Notes: generated from the sequence alone by a model not told the origin. A stretch of 12,640 nucleotides of DNA from an uncultured Eubacteriales bacterium (GCA_900552725.1 USAT01000053.1:1-12640), one strand, 5' to 3'. Shown: positions 1 through 6,897, counted from the stretch's first letter. Numbers and translations are program-made.

Positions 1-109
1 GCTGGCTCTCCTGGCCCTTCATGTCTATCATCGTCCATTCGGTGCTGCCGCAGCCTGCCAGCGCGAAAACGCACAGCATGGCAAGCAGCAGGGCTATCAG
101 CTTTTTCAT
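1..109 (-). CDS. small lipoprotein, tandem copy 1 (3' part cut off by window edge)
   Basis: Only the first 36 codons are inside the window. They encode a lipoprotein signal peptide: MKK start, a Leu/Ala-rich hydrophobic core, and a lipobox LAGC with Cys20 as the lipidation site. The mature part begins GSTEWTMIDMKGQESQ. Those 36 residues differ from the neighbouring copy (119-466) at only two positions, both in the signal peptide core. The ribosome binding site GAGGT lies 7 bases upstream of the ATG and overlaps the TGA stop of the upstream copy, so the two genes are almost certainly cotranscribed and translationally linked. The protein should be anchored on the outer face of the cytoplasmic membrane. 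Function unknown. The rest of the gene lies left of the window, so it is not known whether this copy is intact. Confidence 0.72.
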   Translation of the reverse strand, partial: MKKLIALLLAMLCVFALAGCGSTEWTMIDMKGQESQ

Positions 110-118
110 GGCGTTACC

Positions 119-466
119 TCATTCCGTGATGGCCCACAGGGAGCCATACTGTCCCAGCCGGGTGTTCATGTCCTCACGGGCGCTGTCGCTGAGGGTCAGG
201 TTTCGGCCGCTGTTCAGATCGTTGAATATCCCACAGTCTGGGCAGTATGTCACCCACCGGCCTTCTCCCTTCAGCGTCACCACCTCGCAGTTTGTTGTGT
301 CGTCCTCCCAACTGCCCTTCAAGCACTGATCCACCGCAGCAGCGTCCTGAGCAGAGAGCTGGCTCTCCTGGCCCTTCATGTCTATCATCGTCCATTCGGT
401 GCTGCCGCAGCCCGCCAGCGCGAAAACGCACAGCACAGCCAGCAGCAGGGTGATCAGCTTTTTCAT
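119..466 (-). CDS. small lipoprotein, tandem copy 2, function unknown
   Basis: A 115-aa protein with a clear lipoprotein signal: MKKLITLLLAVLCVFALAGC, with Cys20 as the predicted lipidated residue after signal peptidase II cleavage. The mature part is about 95 residues, acidic and hydrophilic, with a CPDC pair in the middle that could bind a metal or form a disulfide. I do not recognise a family. The start has a good ribosome binding site (GGAGGT, 5 bases from the ATG). It begins only 27 bases after the hydrogenase stop codon with no terminator hairpin between, so it is probably the third gene of the hydrogenase operon. Its own stop overlaps the ribosome binding site of the next copy. Whether the lipoproteins have any role in hydrogen metabolism cannot be told from sequence; they may simply be read through from the same promoter. 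Confidence 0.75.
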   Translation of the reverse strand: MKKLITLLLAVLCVFALAGCGSTEWTMIDMKGQESQLSAQDAAAVDQCLKGSWEDDTTNCEVVTLKGEGRWVTYCPDCGIFNDLNSGRNLTLSDSAREDMNTRLGQYGSLWAITE

Positions 467-493
467 GGCGTTACCTCCATCAGAAAGGGCGGT

Positions 494-2230
494 TTACTCC
501 TCCGTGGGCATTTTCCACGCCGTCAGGTCGGTGTGCAGCAGCTCGTGGGAGCGGTGGCTGAGGGGCTTGTGGAAATACTGGTTATAGATAGCCCGCACCT
601 CCGGATTCTCGTGGGAGAACCGGATGGGGGCGTTCTTATCAATGCTCCACAGGATGTCGCCCCGGGGCTGGGCCAGCTCCACACCGTCCCGGATAGGCTG
701 TCCGCCGCCGCCCACGCAGCCGCCGGGACAGGCCATGACCTCCACAAAATCGTAGCTGGCCTTGCCGTCCTTCAGGGCGTTCATCAGCTTCCGGGTGTTG
801 CCCAGACCGCTGACCACCGCCACGCGGACACGGCCCGCGCCGGGGATCTCGAAGGCGGCCTCCTTCCAGCCGTCCATGCCCCGCACCGCCGTAAAGGCGT
901 CGGGATCGGGGTTGTGGCCGGTCACCAGGAAATAGGCGCTGCGCAGCGCCGCGTCCATGACGCCGCCGGTGGCGCCGAAGATCACCGCCGCGCCGGTACC
1001 GGTGCCCAGGGGACTGTCAAACTCCGTCTCCTCCATGACGGCGGGGTTGATCTGCTCACCCCGCAGCATGCGGACGAACTCCCGGGTGGTCAGCACCACG
1101 TCCACGTCCGGATCGCCGCAGGCGCTGTTCAGGTTGGGGATGGCCCGCTCCGCCTTCTTGGCGGTGCAGGGCATGATGGACACCACATAGATGTTGTGGG
1201 GATCCACCCCCAGCTTCTCGGCAAAGTAGCTCTTGGCCACCGCGCCGAACATGGCCTGGGGCGACTTGGCGGTGGACAGATTGGTGGTGTATTCCGGGAA
1301 CTGGCCCTTCACGAACCGCACCCAGCCGGGGCAGCAGGAGGTAAACATGGGCCACTTGTACTGGTCGCGGTGGGTGAACCGCTGCAAAAACTCCGTGCCC
1401 TCCTCCATGATGGTCAGGTCGGCGGTGAAGTTGGTGTCGAAAACGTAGTCGAAGCCGATCTCCTTCAGCGCCGTCACCATCCGCTTGGCGGTGGCGAACT
1501 TGGGGTCAAGGTGATAGTACTCCGCCCAGGCGGCCCGGACGGCGGGCGCGATCTGCACCACGGTGATCCTGTTGGGATCCGCCAGCGCGTCCCACACCTT
1601 GCCGGTGTCATCGTGCTCCTGCAAAGCGCCCACGGGACAGTGGGTGATGCACTGGCCGCAAAAGGTGCAGTCCGACTCGCCCAGCGTGTGGAAGCGGCCC
1701 ACGCCCACGGTGGTGCGGGTACCGGTGCCCACCACATCCCAGATGTTCATGGTCTGGATCTTCTCGCACACCTGGATGCACCGCATACAGCGGATGCAGC
1801 GGTTCTCAATGCGCACCACAGGGTTGGAGAAGTCGGTGGGAATGTTTTTCAGGTCCTTGATGTAGTGGTCACCCAGCAGGTTATAGTCGTTGCACAGTGT
1901 CTGGAGCTTGCAGCTGCCGCTGCGGGTACACTTGGTGCAGCAGATCTCATGCTGGCTGAGGATCAGCCGCAGGTTCACGCGCCGTGCCTCACGGACGCGG
2001 GGCGAGTTGGTGTGCACCACCATGCCCTCCACCACGGCGTTGTCGCAGGAGGGCACCAGCCGCGCGTGCCCCTCCACCTCCACCATACAGATGCGGCAGG
2101 CGGCGATCTCGTTGACATCCTTGAGATAGCACAGGGTGGGGATGCTGATATTGGCGCTCCTGGCGGCCTCCAGAATGGTCGTGCCCTCCGGCACGGAGAT
2201 CACTTTCTTGTCGATCGTCAAAGTTACCAT
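494..2230 (-). CDS. hydA: [FeFe] hydrogenase, NuoG-like multi-cluster catalytic subunit
   Basis: Catalyses reversible H2 formation in the cytoplasm. Of 578 aa, domains in order are: an N-terminal [2Fe-2S] ferredoxin domain (Cys34, 45, 48, 62); a NuoG-type His-Cys [4Fe-4S] site (His94, Cys98, 101, 107); a two-cluster ferredoxin domain (Cys145/148/151/155 and 188/191/194/198); the H-cluster domain; and a small-subunit-like C-terminal tail (about 530-565). All three H-cluster signatures are intact: TSCCPGW (Cys299, with Cys300 as the proton-relay Cys), MPC (Cys355), and EVMACPGGCVGGGGQP (Cys501, Cys505). Length and architecture match HndD/HydA-type hydrogenases of about 580 aa. I chose the ATG at 2230 because MVTLTIDK begins the ferredoxin fold and AGGAGG lies 12 bases upstream; an in-frame upstream extension has no homology. 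The start overlaps the previous gene's stop (ATGGTAA). No HydB/HydC subunits or HydEFG maturases are in the window. The partner is presumably the upstream GltD-like protein. Confidence 0.95.
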   Translation of the reverse strand: MVTLTIDKKVISVPEGTTILEAARSANISIPTLCYLKDVNEIAACRICMVEVEGHARLVPSCDNAVVEGMVVHTNSPRVREARRVNLRLILSQHEICCTKCTRSGSCKLQTLCNDYNLLGDHYIKDLKNIPTDFSNPVVRIENRCIRCMRCIQVCEKIQTMNIWDVVGTGTRTTVGVGRFHTLGESDCTFCGQCITHCPVGALQEHDDTGKVWDALADPNRITVVQIAPAVRAAWAEYYHLDPKFATAKRMVTALKEIGFDYVFDTNFTADLTIMEEGTEFLQRFTHRDQYKWPMFTSCCPGWVRFVKGQFPEYTTNLSTAKSPQAMFGAVAKSYFAEKLGVDPHNIYVVSIMPCTAKKAERAIPNLNSACGDPDVDVVLTTREFVRMLRGEQINPAVMEETEFDSPLGTGTGAAVIFGATGGVMDAALRSAYFLVTGHNPDPDAFTAVRGMDGWKEAAFEIPGAGRVRVAVVSGLGNTRKLMNALKDGKASYDFVEVMACPGGCVGGGGQPIRDGVELAQPRGDILWSIDKNAPIRFSHENPEVRAIYNQYFHKPLSHRSHELLHTDLTAWKMPTEE

Positions 2231-4059
2231 TTGCTGTTTCGACCTCCTCTGAAAATCCCGTAACCGTAGTGGTCGCAGCGCAGGCAGCGTGCTGCTTCGG
2301 TGCAGGCGCCTTCGCAGGTCAGGCCACATTCGATATCCTCAAAGTCGTTCTTCCGTTCCGCGGCCTCCCGCTCGGTGGTGTTGATGCGTCCGTGGGGAGG
2401 CGAGTTGTTCAGCTTGGGCGCCGGGATGTCGAGCTCCACGGTAATATCATGATGGAAGCCCAGATGCTCATCGATATTGGCTGCCGCCACCTTACCGGCA
2501 GCGATGGCGCGAATGGCCGTGGCAGGGCCGGTCACACAGTCGCCTCCGGCAAACACATTGTTCATGTTGCCCACCTGACTGGAGCTGGCCGCCACAAAGG
2601 TGCCCCGCTTGATGGGTACGCCGGACTGCTCGAACCCGGCGATCTCGATGCCCTGTCCGATGGCCACCACGATGGTGTCCGCCTCGATCCGCTCCTCCGG
2701 CAGGTCGGCCTTCTCCGGGCGGGGACGGCCGGTCTTGTCGGCCTCACCGGGGATCTGGGGCTGCACCCACAGGGCCACGGCCTCGTCATTCTCGTTGGTC
2801 TCGATGCGGACAGGGGCCATCAGGGTCAGCATTTCCGCGCCCTCGGCCATGGCGCCGGTGACCTCGTCCGGCAGCGCCGTCATATCCTCGATGCGGCGGC
2901 GATAGACGCAGGACACCTTGTCCGCGCCAAGGCGGATGGAGCTGCGGGTCACGTCCATGGCCACGTTGCCGCCGCCGATGACCACCACATGCTTGCCGGT
3001 AAAGTCCGGCATGTCGCCGTCGCCGATGCCACGCAGCATCTCCACGGCGGACATGACGTTTTTGCTGTGCTCACCTGGGATGCCCGCGCCCTTGCCCTGA
3101 TGGGCGCCGATGGCGATATACAGGCAGTCATACTCTTGCTGCAATTGCTCAAAGGTGATATCCTTGCCCACGGTCACGTCGGTGTGTGCCTCGATGCCCA
3201 GAGACAGGATGGAGTTGATCTCCGCGTCCAGCTTTTCCCGGGGGAAGCGGTAGTTGGGGATGCCATAGCGCAGCATACCGCCCAGCTGCTTGCGCTCCTC
3301 GAAAATGACCACCTTGTGGCCCATCAGCGCCAGATAGTAGGCGCAGCTCAAGCCGCTGGGGCCGCCGCCGATGACGGCCACGGTCTTTCCCGTGGCGGGC
3401 GCGCATTCCGGCTGGGGCACGTCGCCCGCGTGATCCACGGCGTAGCGCTTCAGTCCCCGGATGTTCAGGGGCGCGTCGATCATGTTGCGGCGGCACCGGG
3501 CCTCGCAGGGATGCTCGCAGATATAGGCGCAGGCAGTGGGCATGGGGTTATCCTTGCGGATCAGGCGCACCGCGTCGGCGCAGCGGCCCTCGCCCACCAG
3601 GGCCATATAGCCGGGCACGTCCACACCGGCGGGGCACAGTGCCACGCAGGGCACCGGCAGGGCCAGGCTTGCCAGACATCGGTGATGCTCGATATGCTCG
3701 ATATAATCGTCCCGGAAGCCCTCCAGACCGTCCACCACCAGGCGGGCGGCGTCACGGCCGATGGCGCAGTCGGCGGTGTTGACGATGCTGTGGGCCGTCT
3801 TTTCGATGATGGCCAGGGTGGACAGATCCGCCTCGCCGTCCAGCACCATTTCGATCAGCTTGGTCAGCTGCCCCAGGCCGATACGGCAGGGCACGCACTT
3901 GCCGCAGGTCTGGGCGTGGCACAGCTGCAAAAAGGTCAGCGACATATCCACCGGGCACAGGCCGGGAGGCGACGCCGCGATGCGGCGCTCTACGTCGCGG
4001 TAGAGGTTATCCACCACGGTCTGCGCTTTGCTGGGAGTCTTGATGTCAAGTCTGCTCAA
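2224..4059 (-). CDS. NuoF-type [4Fe-4S] domain fused to GltD-like NAD(P)H oxidoreductase
   Basis: A 611-aa probable electron-transfer partner of the hydrogenase. Residues 1-120 match only the C-terminal cluster domain of NuoF/HydB (CGKCVPCRIG, Cys52/55/58, plus Cys98); the FMN- and NADH-binding part of NuoF is missing. Residues about 125-215 form a GltD-like [4Fe-4S] domain (Cys in PCVALCP and ACAYICEHPCEARC). Residues about 222-540 are a two-dinucleotide flavoprotein: FAD site GGGPSG (231-236), NAD(P)H site GGGNVAMD from 362 followed by a YRRR that suggests NADPH, and a second FAD contact at AGGDC (Asp507). The tail has five Cys (578, 582, 586, 592, 595). The TTG start is supported by AAGGAG 9-10 bases upstream; an in-frame TGA lies three codons further up. 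The pairing resembles what HydDB, from memory, calls group A2 (glutamate synthase-linked) hydrogenases. It could instead be annotated as glutamate synthase small subunit, but no GltB is present. Confidence 0.86.
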   Translation of the reverse strand: MSRLDIKTPSKAQTVVDNLYRDVERRIAASPPGLCPVDMSLTFLQLCHAQTCGKCVPCRIGLGQLTKLIEMVLDGEADLSTLAIIEKTAHSIVNTADCAIGRDAARLVVDGLEGFRDDYIEHIEHHRCLASLALPVPCVALCPAGVDVPGYMALVGEGRCADAVRLIRKDNPMPTACAYICEHPCEARCRRNMIDAPLNIRGLKRYAVDHAGDVPQPECAPATGKTVAVIGGGPSGLSCAYYLALMGHKVVIFEERKQLGGMLRYGIPNYRFPREKLDAEINSILSLGIEAHTDVTVGKDITFEQLQQEYDCLYIAIGAHQGKGAGIPGEHSKNVMSAVEMLRGIGDGDMPDFTGKHVVVIGGGNVAMDVTRSSIRLGADKVSCVYRRRIEDMTALPDEVTGAMAEGAEMLTLMAPVRIETNENDEAVALWVQPQIPGEADKTGRPRPEKADLPEERIEADTIVVAIGQGIEIAGFEQSGVPIKRGTFVAASSSQVGNMNNVFAGGDCVTGPATAIRAIAAGKVAAANIDEHLGFHHDITVELDIPAPKLNNSPPHGRINTTEREAAERKNDFEDIECGLTCEGACTEAARCLRCDHYGYGIFRGGRNSKW

Positions 4060-4108
4060 GGGGTGGTCACTCCTTCCTTCCCTGATGCTCCTGAAAAATG
4101 GATACAGG

Positions 4109-4123
4109 GTGATATGTTATCAC
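4109..4123. promoter_or_regulatory. palindromic operator candidate over the hydrogenase start site
   Basis: GTGATATGTTATCAC is a perfect 6-bp inverted repeat around a 3-bp centre. It sits directly next to the predicted -10 box and covers the predicted start site, the place expected for a repressor. It resembles but does not match CRP/FNR or Rex sites, since the half-site spacing is off by one. The regulator is unknown. Confidence 0.45.
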
Positions 4124-4154
4124 ATAGTATGACACAGCTTCTCGTATTCGTCAA
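4124..4154 (-). promoter_or_regulatory. candidate sigma-70-type promoter of the hydrogenase operon
   Basis: On the minus strand a TTGACG -35 box (4154-4149) is followed after 19 bases by a TACTAT -10 box (4129-4124). The spacing is slightly long but the hexamers are good. Transcription would start near 4117, giving an untranslated leader of about 58 bases before the TTG start codon. Confidence 0.5.
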
Positions 4155-4224
4155 CATTTTTGTAGAAATGCGTACTCTCAGGAAACAAGCGGCAAATTTT
4201 CCTGGAATGACGGGGCTTCCGATC

Positions 4225-4283
4225 TGTGCAATTATTGCCGTTTTTCGGCTGAAAACAGGGCAATTTCTGCGTTTTGTGCAATT
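4225..4283. repeat. repeated GCAATT words, possible regulator sites
   Basis: TGTGCAATT occurs at 4225-4233 and again exactly 50 bp later at 4275-4283, with a related GGGCAATTT at 4258-4266 between them. The first is part of the palindrome GCAATTATTGC (4228-4238). They lie between the two promoters, roughly 230-290 bp upstream of the predicted rightward start site. A binding role is speculative; the region is AT-rich and short words recur easily. Confidence 0.3.
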
Positions 4284-4368
4284 TTCCAACGGCGGTTTGC
4301 AGTTCACCTCTGGTCGACCTTCATTTTCCAAAGACGCCGGGAACCGTTTTCCCCCTCTTCGCCCGCCG

Positions 4369-4432
4369 TTTTGACGGTTTTCTTGCAGAAGGATGCATTT
4401 TTCTGGTCGTCCACGCAAGCCGTCCGTCAAAA
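4369..4432. repeat. 9-bp inverted repeat in the divergent region
   Basis: TTTTGACGG (4369-4377) and CCGTCAAAA (4424-4432) are perfect inverted copies 46 bases apart. Inside them CTTGC (4382-4386) can pair with GCAAG (4415-4419), or CAGAA (4386-4390) with TTCTG (4401-4405). Each outer arm contains TTGACG, a -35-like hexamer, pointing inward. It lies about 80-140 bp upstream of the predicted rightward start site, so it is more likely a DNA site than a leader RNA. No good -10 box follows either hexamer. Confidence 0.35.
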
Positions 4433-4474
4433 GGGAGAAATCTGCGTTTGGGGCATTTTTTACGGAAAAAGCAG

Positions 4475-4504
4475 TTTACATTTGCTGCCAAGTGCGTTTA
4501 CAAT
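4475..4504 (+). promoter_or_regulatory. candidate promoter of the aconitase-icd-cit operon
   Basis: A TTTACA -35 box (4475-4480) and TACAAT -10 box (4499-4504) are separated by 18 bases. Start of transcription would be near 4511, giving a leader of about 40 bases. The leader has a small inverted repeat, ATCGT (4519-4523) and ACGAT (4530-4534), just before the ribosome binding site AAGGAGG (4537-4543). Confidence 0.55.
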
Positions 4505-4550
4505 GGGGACAGTAATCCATCGTCATCAAACGATCCAAGGAGGTCATCAC

Positions 4551-6788
4551 ATGATCCAACTGACGAATCACGGTATGTATCTGGTAAACGGTGTTCCCCA
4601 GGAGAGCGCAGGCGTCTCTCAGGCAGAGGCACGACAGGGTACCATGGCCTGGCGCATCCTACAGGCCCACAATGTGTCCGGCGACCCGGAGAACCTGCGC
4701 ATCCGCTTTGACGCCATGGTGTCCCACGACATCACCTATGTGGGCATCATCCAGCAGGCCCGGGCCAGCGGCATGAAGGAGTTCCCCATCCCCTACGCCC
4801 TGACCAACTGCCACAACAGCCTGTGCGCCGTGGGCGGCACCATCAACGAGGACGACCACGTTTTCGGCCTGTCCGCCGCCAAGAAGTACGGCGGCATCTA
4901 CGTTCCCGCCAACCAGAGCGTCATCCACTCCTATGCCCGTGAGCAGATGGCCAAGTGCGGCGCCATGATCCTGGGCTCCGACTCCCACACCCGCTACGGC
5001 GCGCTGGGCACCATGGCCGTGGGCGAGGGCGGCCCGGAGCTGGCCAAGCAGCTGCTGAAGAACACCTGGGACGCCCCCATGCCGGAGGTGGTCATGGTGT
5101 ATCTGACCGGCAAGCCCTGCCGGGGCGTCGGCCCCCACGATGTGGCCATCGCGCTGGTGAAGGCCACCTTCGAGAGCGGCTTCGTCAACAACAAGGTACT
5201 GGAATTCGTAGGCCCCGGTATCCGTGAGCTGCCCATCGACTTCCGCAACGGCATCGACGTGATGACCACCGAGACCACCTGCCTCTCCTCCATCTGGGAG
5301 ACCGATGAGGAGACCCAGGGCTTCTACGCCGCCCATCAGCGCGCGGAGGATTACGCGCCGCTGCACCCGGCGGACACCGCCTACTATGACCGGATGATCA
5401 CCATCGACCTGAGCAAGGTGGAGTCCATGATCGCCCTGCCCTTCCACCCCTCCAACGCCTGGACCATCCACGAGTTCCTGGAGAACGCGGAGGAGCTGCT
5501 GGCCAAGGTGGAGGCCGATGCCGCCAAGCGCTTCCCCAAGGCCCACCCCCATCTCACCGACAAGATCCACGACGGCGGCGTATGGGCCGATCAGGGCGTC
5601 ATCGCCGGCTGCGCGGGCGGCCTGTTCGACAACATCACCGAGGCGGCGGACATTATCCGGGGCGGCAGCACCGGCAACGGCGCCTTCACCTTCGACGTGT
5701 ACCCCACCTCCGTGCCTGTCTCCCTGGAGCTGACCCGCGACGGCGTCACCACCGACCTGCTGCAGACCGGCGCGGTCATCAAGCCCAGCTTCTGCGGCCC
5801 CTGCTTCGGCGCAGGCGACGTGCCCGCCAACAACGGTCTGAGCCTGCGGCACACCACTCGGAACTTCCCCAACCGTGAGGGCTCCAAGCCCGGCGAGGGC
5901 CAGTTTGCCGCCGTGTGTCTGATGGACGCCCGCTCCATCGCCGCCACCGCCGCCAACGGCGGACGCATCACCGCCGCCACCGACGTGGACTATACGCCGG
6001 TGCGCCGGGAATATCACTTCAACAAGTCCGTGTACGACAACCGCCTGTACTACGGCTTCGGCAAGGCCGATCCCAGCGTGGAGCTGGTGATGGGCCCCAA
6101 CATCACCGACTGGCCCAAGATGTACGATCTCACCGAGAATCTGCTGGTAGAGCTGGCGGCGGTGATCCACGATCCCGTTACCACCACCGACGAGCTGATC
6201 CCCTCCGGCGAGACTTCCTCCTACCGCTCCAACCCCCTGCGTCTGGCGGAGTTCACCCTCAGCCGCCGGGTACCGGAGTACGTCCCCCACGCCAAGGAGG
6301 TGGCGGCACAGGAGGCCCAGCGCCGCGCAGGCGACGTGCCCGCCCACATTCTGGAGGTACTGGGCAAGGTGGGCGACGCCAAGGCCTTGGCCGCCAACAC
6401 CCAGTTCGGCTCCTGCGTGTTCGCCAACAAGCCCGGCGACGGCTCCGCCCGTGAGCAGGCGGCCTCCTGCCAGAAGGTGCTGGGCGGCTTCGCCAACATC
6501 TGCTACGAGTTCGCCACCAAGCGCTATCGCAGCAACTGCATCAACTGGGGCATCCTGCCCTTCACGCTGGACAAGGACGCCGCCTTTGATTACGAGCCCG
6601 GCGACTGCGTGTTCGTTCCTGCCATCCGCAAGGCCATCGAGGAGGGCCGGGAGGACATCCCCGCCCAGGTGATCCGCCGGGACGGCAGCGTCCATGACCT
6701 GCTGCTGCACGTCCGGGGCCTGACCGCCGACGAGAAGGAGATCCTGCTGGACGGCTGCCTGATGAATTATTACGCCAAGCGGATCTGA
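4551..6788 (+). CDS. aconitase-family hydratase (YbhJ-like)
   Basis: Probably interconverts citrate and isocitrate in the cytoplasm using a [4Fe-4S] cluster. The 745-aa protein has all four aconitase domains including the C-terminal swivel domain. Cluster ligands are Cys354 (in AGCAGG) and Cys415/Cys418 (FCGPCFG), with spacing close to the 358/421/424 of mitochondrial aconitase. Other active-site features are GSDSHT (Asp144, His146), NFPNRE (Asn438, Arg442) and GDGSAREQ (Ser632, Arg634), the last matching the catalytic Ser and Arg of aconitase. It is closer to the YbhJ/'hydratase' branch than to AcnA or AcnB, so exact substrate is inferred; the adjacent isocitrate dehydrogenase and citrate lyase genes strongly support aconitate hydratase. 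The ATG at 4551 is chosen because AAGGAGG lies 7 bases upstream and the predicted promoter lies inside any longer in-frame version. First gene of the rightward operon. Confidence 0.9.
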   Translation: MIQLTNHGMYLVNGVPQESAGVSQAEARQGTMAWRILQAHNVSGDPENLRIRFDAMVSHDITYVGIIQQARASGMKEFPIPYALTNCHNSLCAVGGTINEDDHVFGLSAAKKYGGIYVPANQSVIHSYAREQMAKCGAMILGSDSHTRYGALGTMAVGEGGPELAKQLLKNTWDAPMPEVVMVYLTGKPCRGVGPHDVAIALVKATFESGFVNNKVLEFVGPGIRELPIDFRNGIDVMTTETTCLSSIWETDEETQGFYAAHQRAEDYAPLHPADTAYYDRMITIDLSKVESMIALPFHPSNAWTIHEFLENAEELLAKVEADAAKRFPKAHPHLTDKIHDGGVWADQGVIAGCAGGLFDNITEAADIIRGGSTGNGAFTFDVYPTSVPVSLELTRDGVTTDLLQTGAVIKPSFCGPCFGAGDVPANNGLSLRHTTRNFPNREGSKPGEGQFAAVCLMDARSIAATAANGGRITAATDVDYTPVRREYHFNKSVYDNRLYYGFGKADPSVELVMGPNITDWPKMYDLTENLLVELAAVIHDPVTTTDELIPSGETSSYRSNPLRLAEFTLSRRVPEYVPHAKEVAAQEAQRRAGDVPAHILEVLGKVGDAKALAANTQFGSCVFANKPGDGSAREQAASCQKVLGGFANICYEFATKRYRSNCINWGILPFTLDKDAAFDYEPGDCVFVPAIRKAIEEGREDIPAQVIRRDGSVHDLLLHVRGLTADEKEILLDGCLMNYYAKRI

Positions 6789-6800
6789 GCGCATGGCTGC

Positions 6801-6849
6801 CGGTAAACGAGTGTAGGGGGCGGCGTCCCCGACGCCCCGTCGTTTACCG
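6801..6849. repeat. stem-loop with 10-bp perfect arms holding repeat copy 1
   Basis: CGGTAAACGA (6801-6810) and TCGTTTACCG (6840-6849) are perfect inverted arms. Between them GGCGTC (6822-6827) pairs with GACGCC (6831-6836) around a CCC loop. There is no T tract on the right, so it is not a standard intrinsic terminator for the plus-strand operon. It may protect or process the transcript between the aconitase and icd genes. Confidence 0.7.
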
Positions 6850-6897
6850 AAAATGCCATTGTATACCGTGCGGGCCGTCGAGGACGCCGGCCCCTAC
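6813..6897. repeat. inverted pair of a 27-bp structured intergenic repeat
   Basis: Copy 1 (6813-6839, plus) and copy 2 (6897-6871, minus) both begin GTAGGGG and agree at 24 of 27 positions. Each folds the same way: repeat bases 5-8 with 23-26, a 3-base bulge CGG, then CGTC (12-15) with GACG (19-22) around a 3-base loop. Two of the three differences are at paired positions 8 and 23 (G-C in one, C-G in the other) and the third is in the loop. I recall similar GTAGGGG palindromes as dispersed repeats in gut Clostridia genomes, but no other copy is in this window. Confidence 0.65.

Larger units (their letters stand above)
1..477. repeat. tandem duplication of lipoprotein gene, 357-bp unit
   Basis: Positions 1-120 and 358-477 align without gaps at an offset of exactly 357 bases, with about 6 mismatches in 120 (about 95% identity). 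The match covers the ribosome binding site, signal peptide and start of the mature protein, and stops just upstream of the ribosome binding site. The left end of the duplication lies outside the window. High nucleotide identity, including silent positions, points to a recent duplication or ongoing gene conversion. Confidence 0.85.
4060..4550. other. divergent intergenic regulatory region, no gene
   Basis: This 491-bp stretch separates the leftward hydrogenase operon from the rightward aconitase-citrate lyase operon. It is clearly richer in A and T than its neighbours, with many T runs. It holds a candidate promoter for each direction, a palindrome over the predicted leftward start site, repeated GCAATT words and a 9-bp inverted repeat, listed separately. 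Short open frames cross it on both strands but have no ribosome binding site or recognisable protein sequence. No tRNA or known riboswitch was recognised. Confidence 0.7.

Noticed and set aside
533..2263. Long open frame on the plus strand opposite the hydrogenase gene
   Set aside because: It mirrors the strongly GC3-biased coding frame; its translation is low-complexity His/Gly/Val/Ala and there is no ribosome binding site.
2231..2329. 33-codon N-terminal extension of the hydrogenase
   Set aside because: It is the end of the GltD-like gene read in another frame; the ferredoxin fold starts at the ATG at 2230, which has AGGAGG upstream.
4109..4124. CRP/FNR or Rex binding site
   Set aside because: TGTGA and TCAC half-sites are 7 bases apart instead of 6 and one outer base is wrong, so the family cannot be named.
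2269..4374. Open frame of about 700 codons on the plus strand opposite the GltD-like gene
   Set aside because: Antisense shadow of a clearly homologous gene; composition is GAVH-rich with no recognisable domain.
4371..4399. Second rightward promoter with TTGACG at 4371-4376
   Set aside because: The hexamer at the right distance (TGCATT) is a poor -10 box; the 4475-4504 promoter is better.
4056..4430. Possible 124-codon gene on the minus strand between the divergent operons
   Set aside because: It spans the predicted promoter and palindrome, lacks a ribosome binding site, and has no recognisable protein sequence.
4371..4550. 60-codon N-terminal extension of aconitase
   Set aside because: The predicted promoter and AAGGAGG lie within it and family similarity begins at 4551.
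4659..6794. Open frame of about 710 codons on the minus strand opposite aconitase
   Set aside because: Antisense shadow due to codon bias; the aconitase reading has catalytic motifs while this has none.
6801..6849. Intrinsic terminator after aconitase
   Set aside because: The hairpin is strong but is followed by AAAATGCC with no T tract on the plus strand, so it does not meet the standard pattern.
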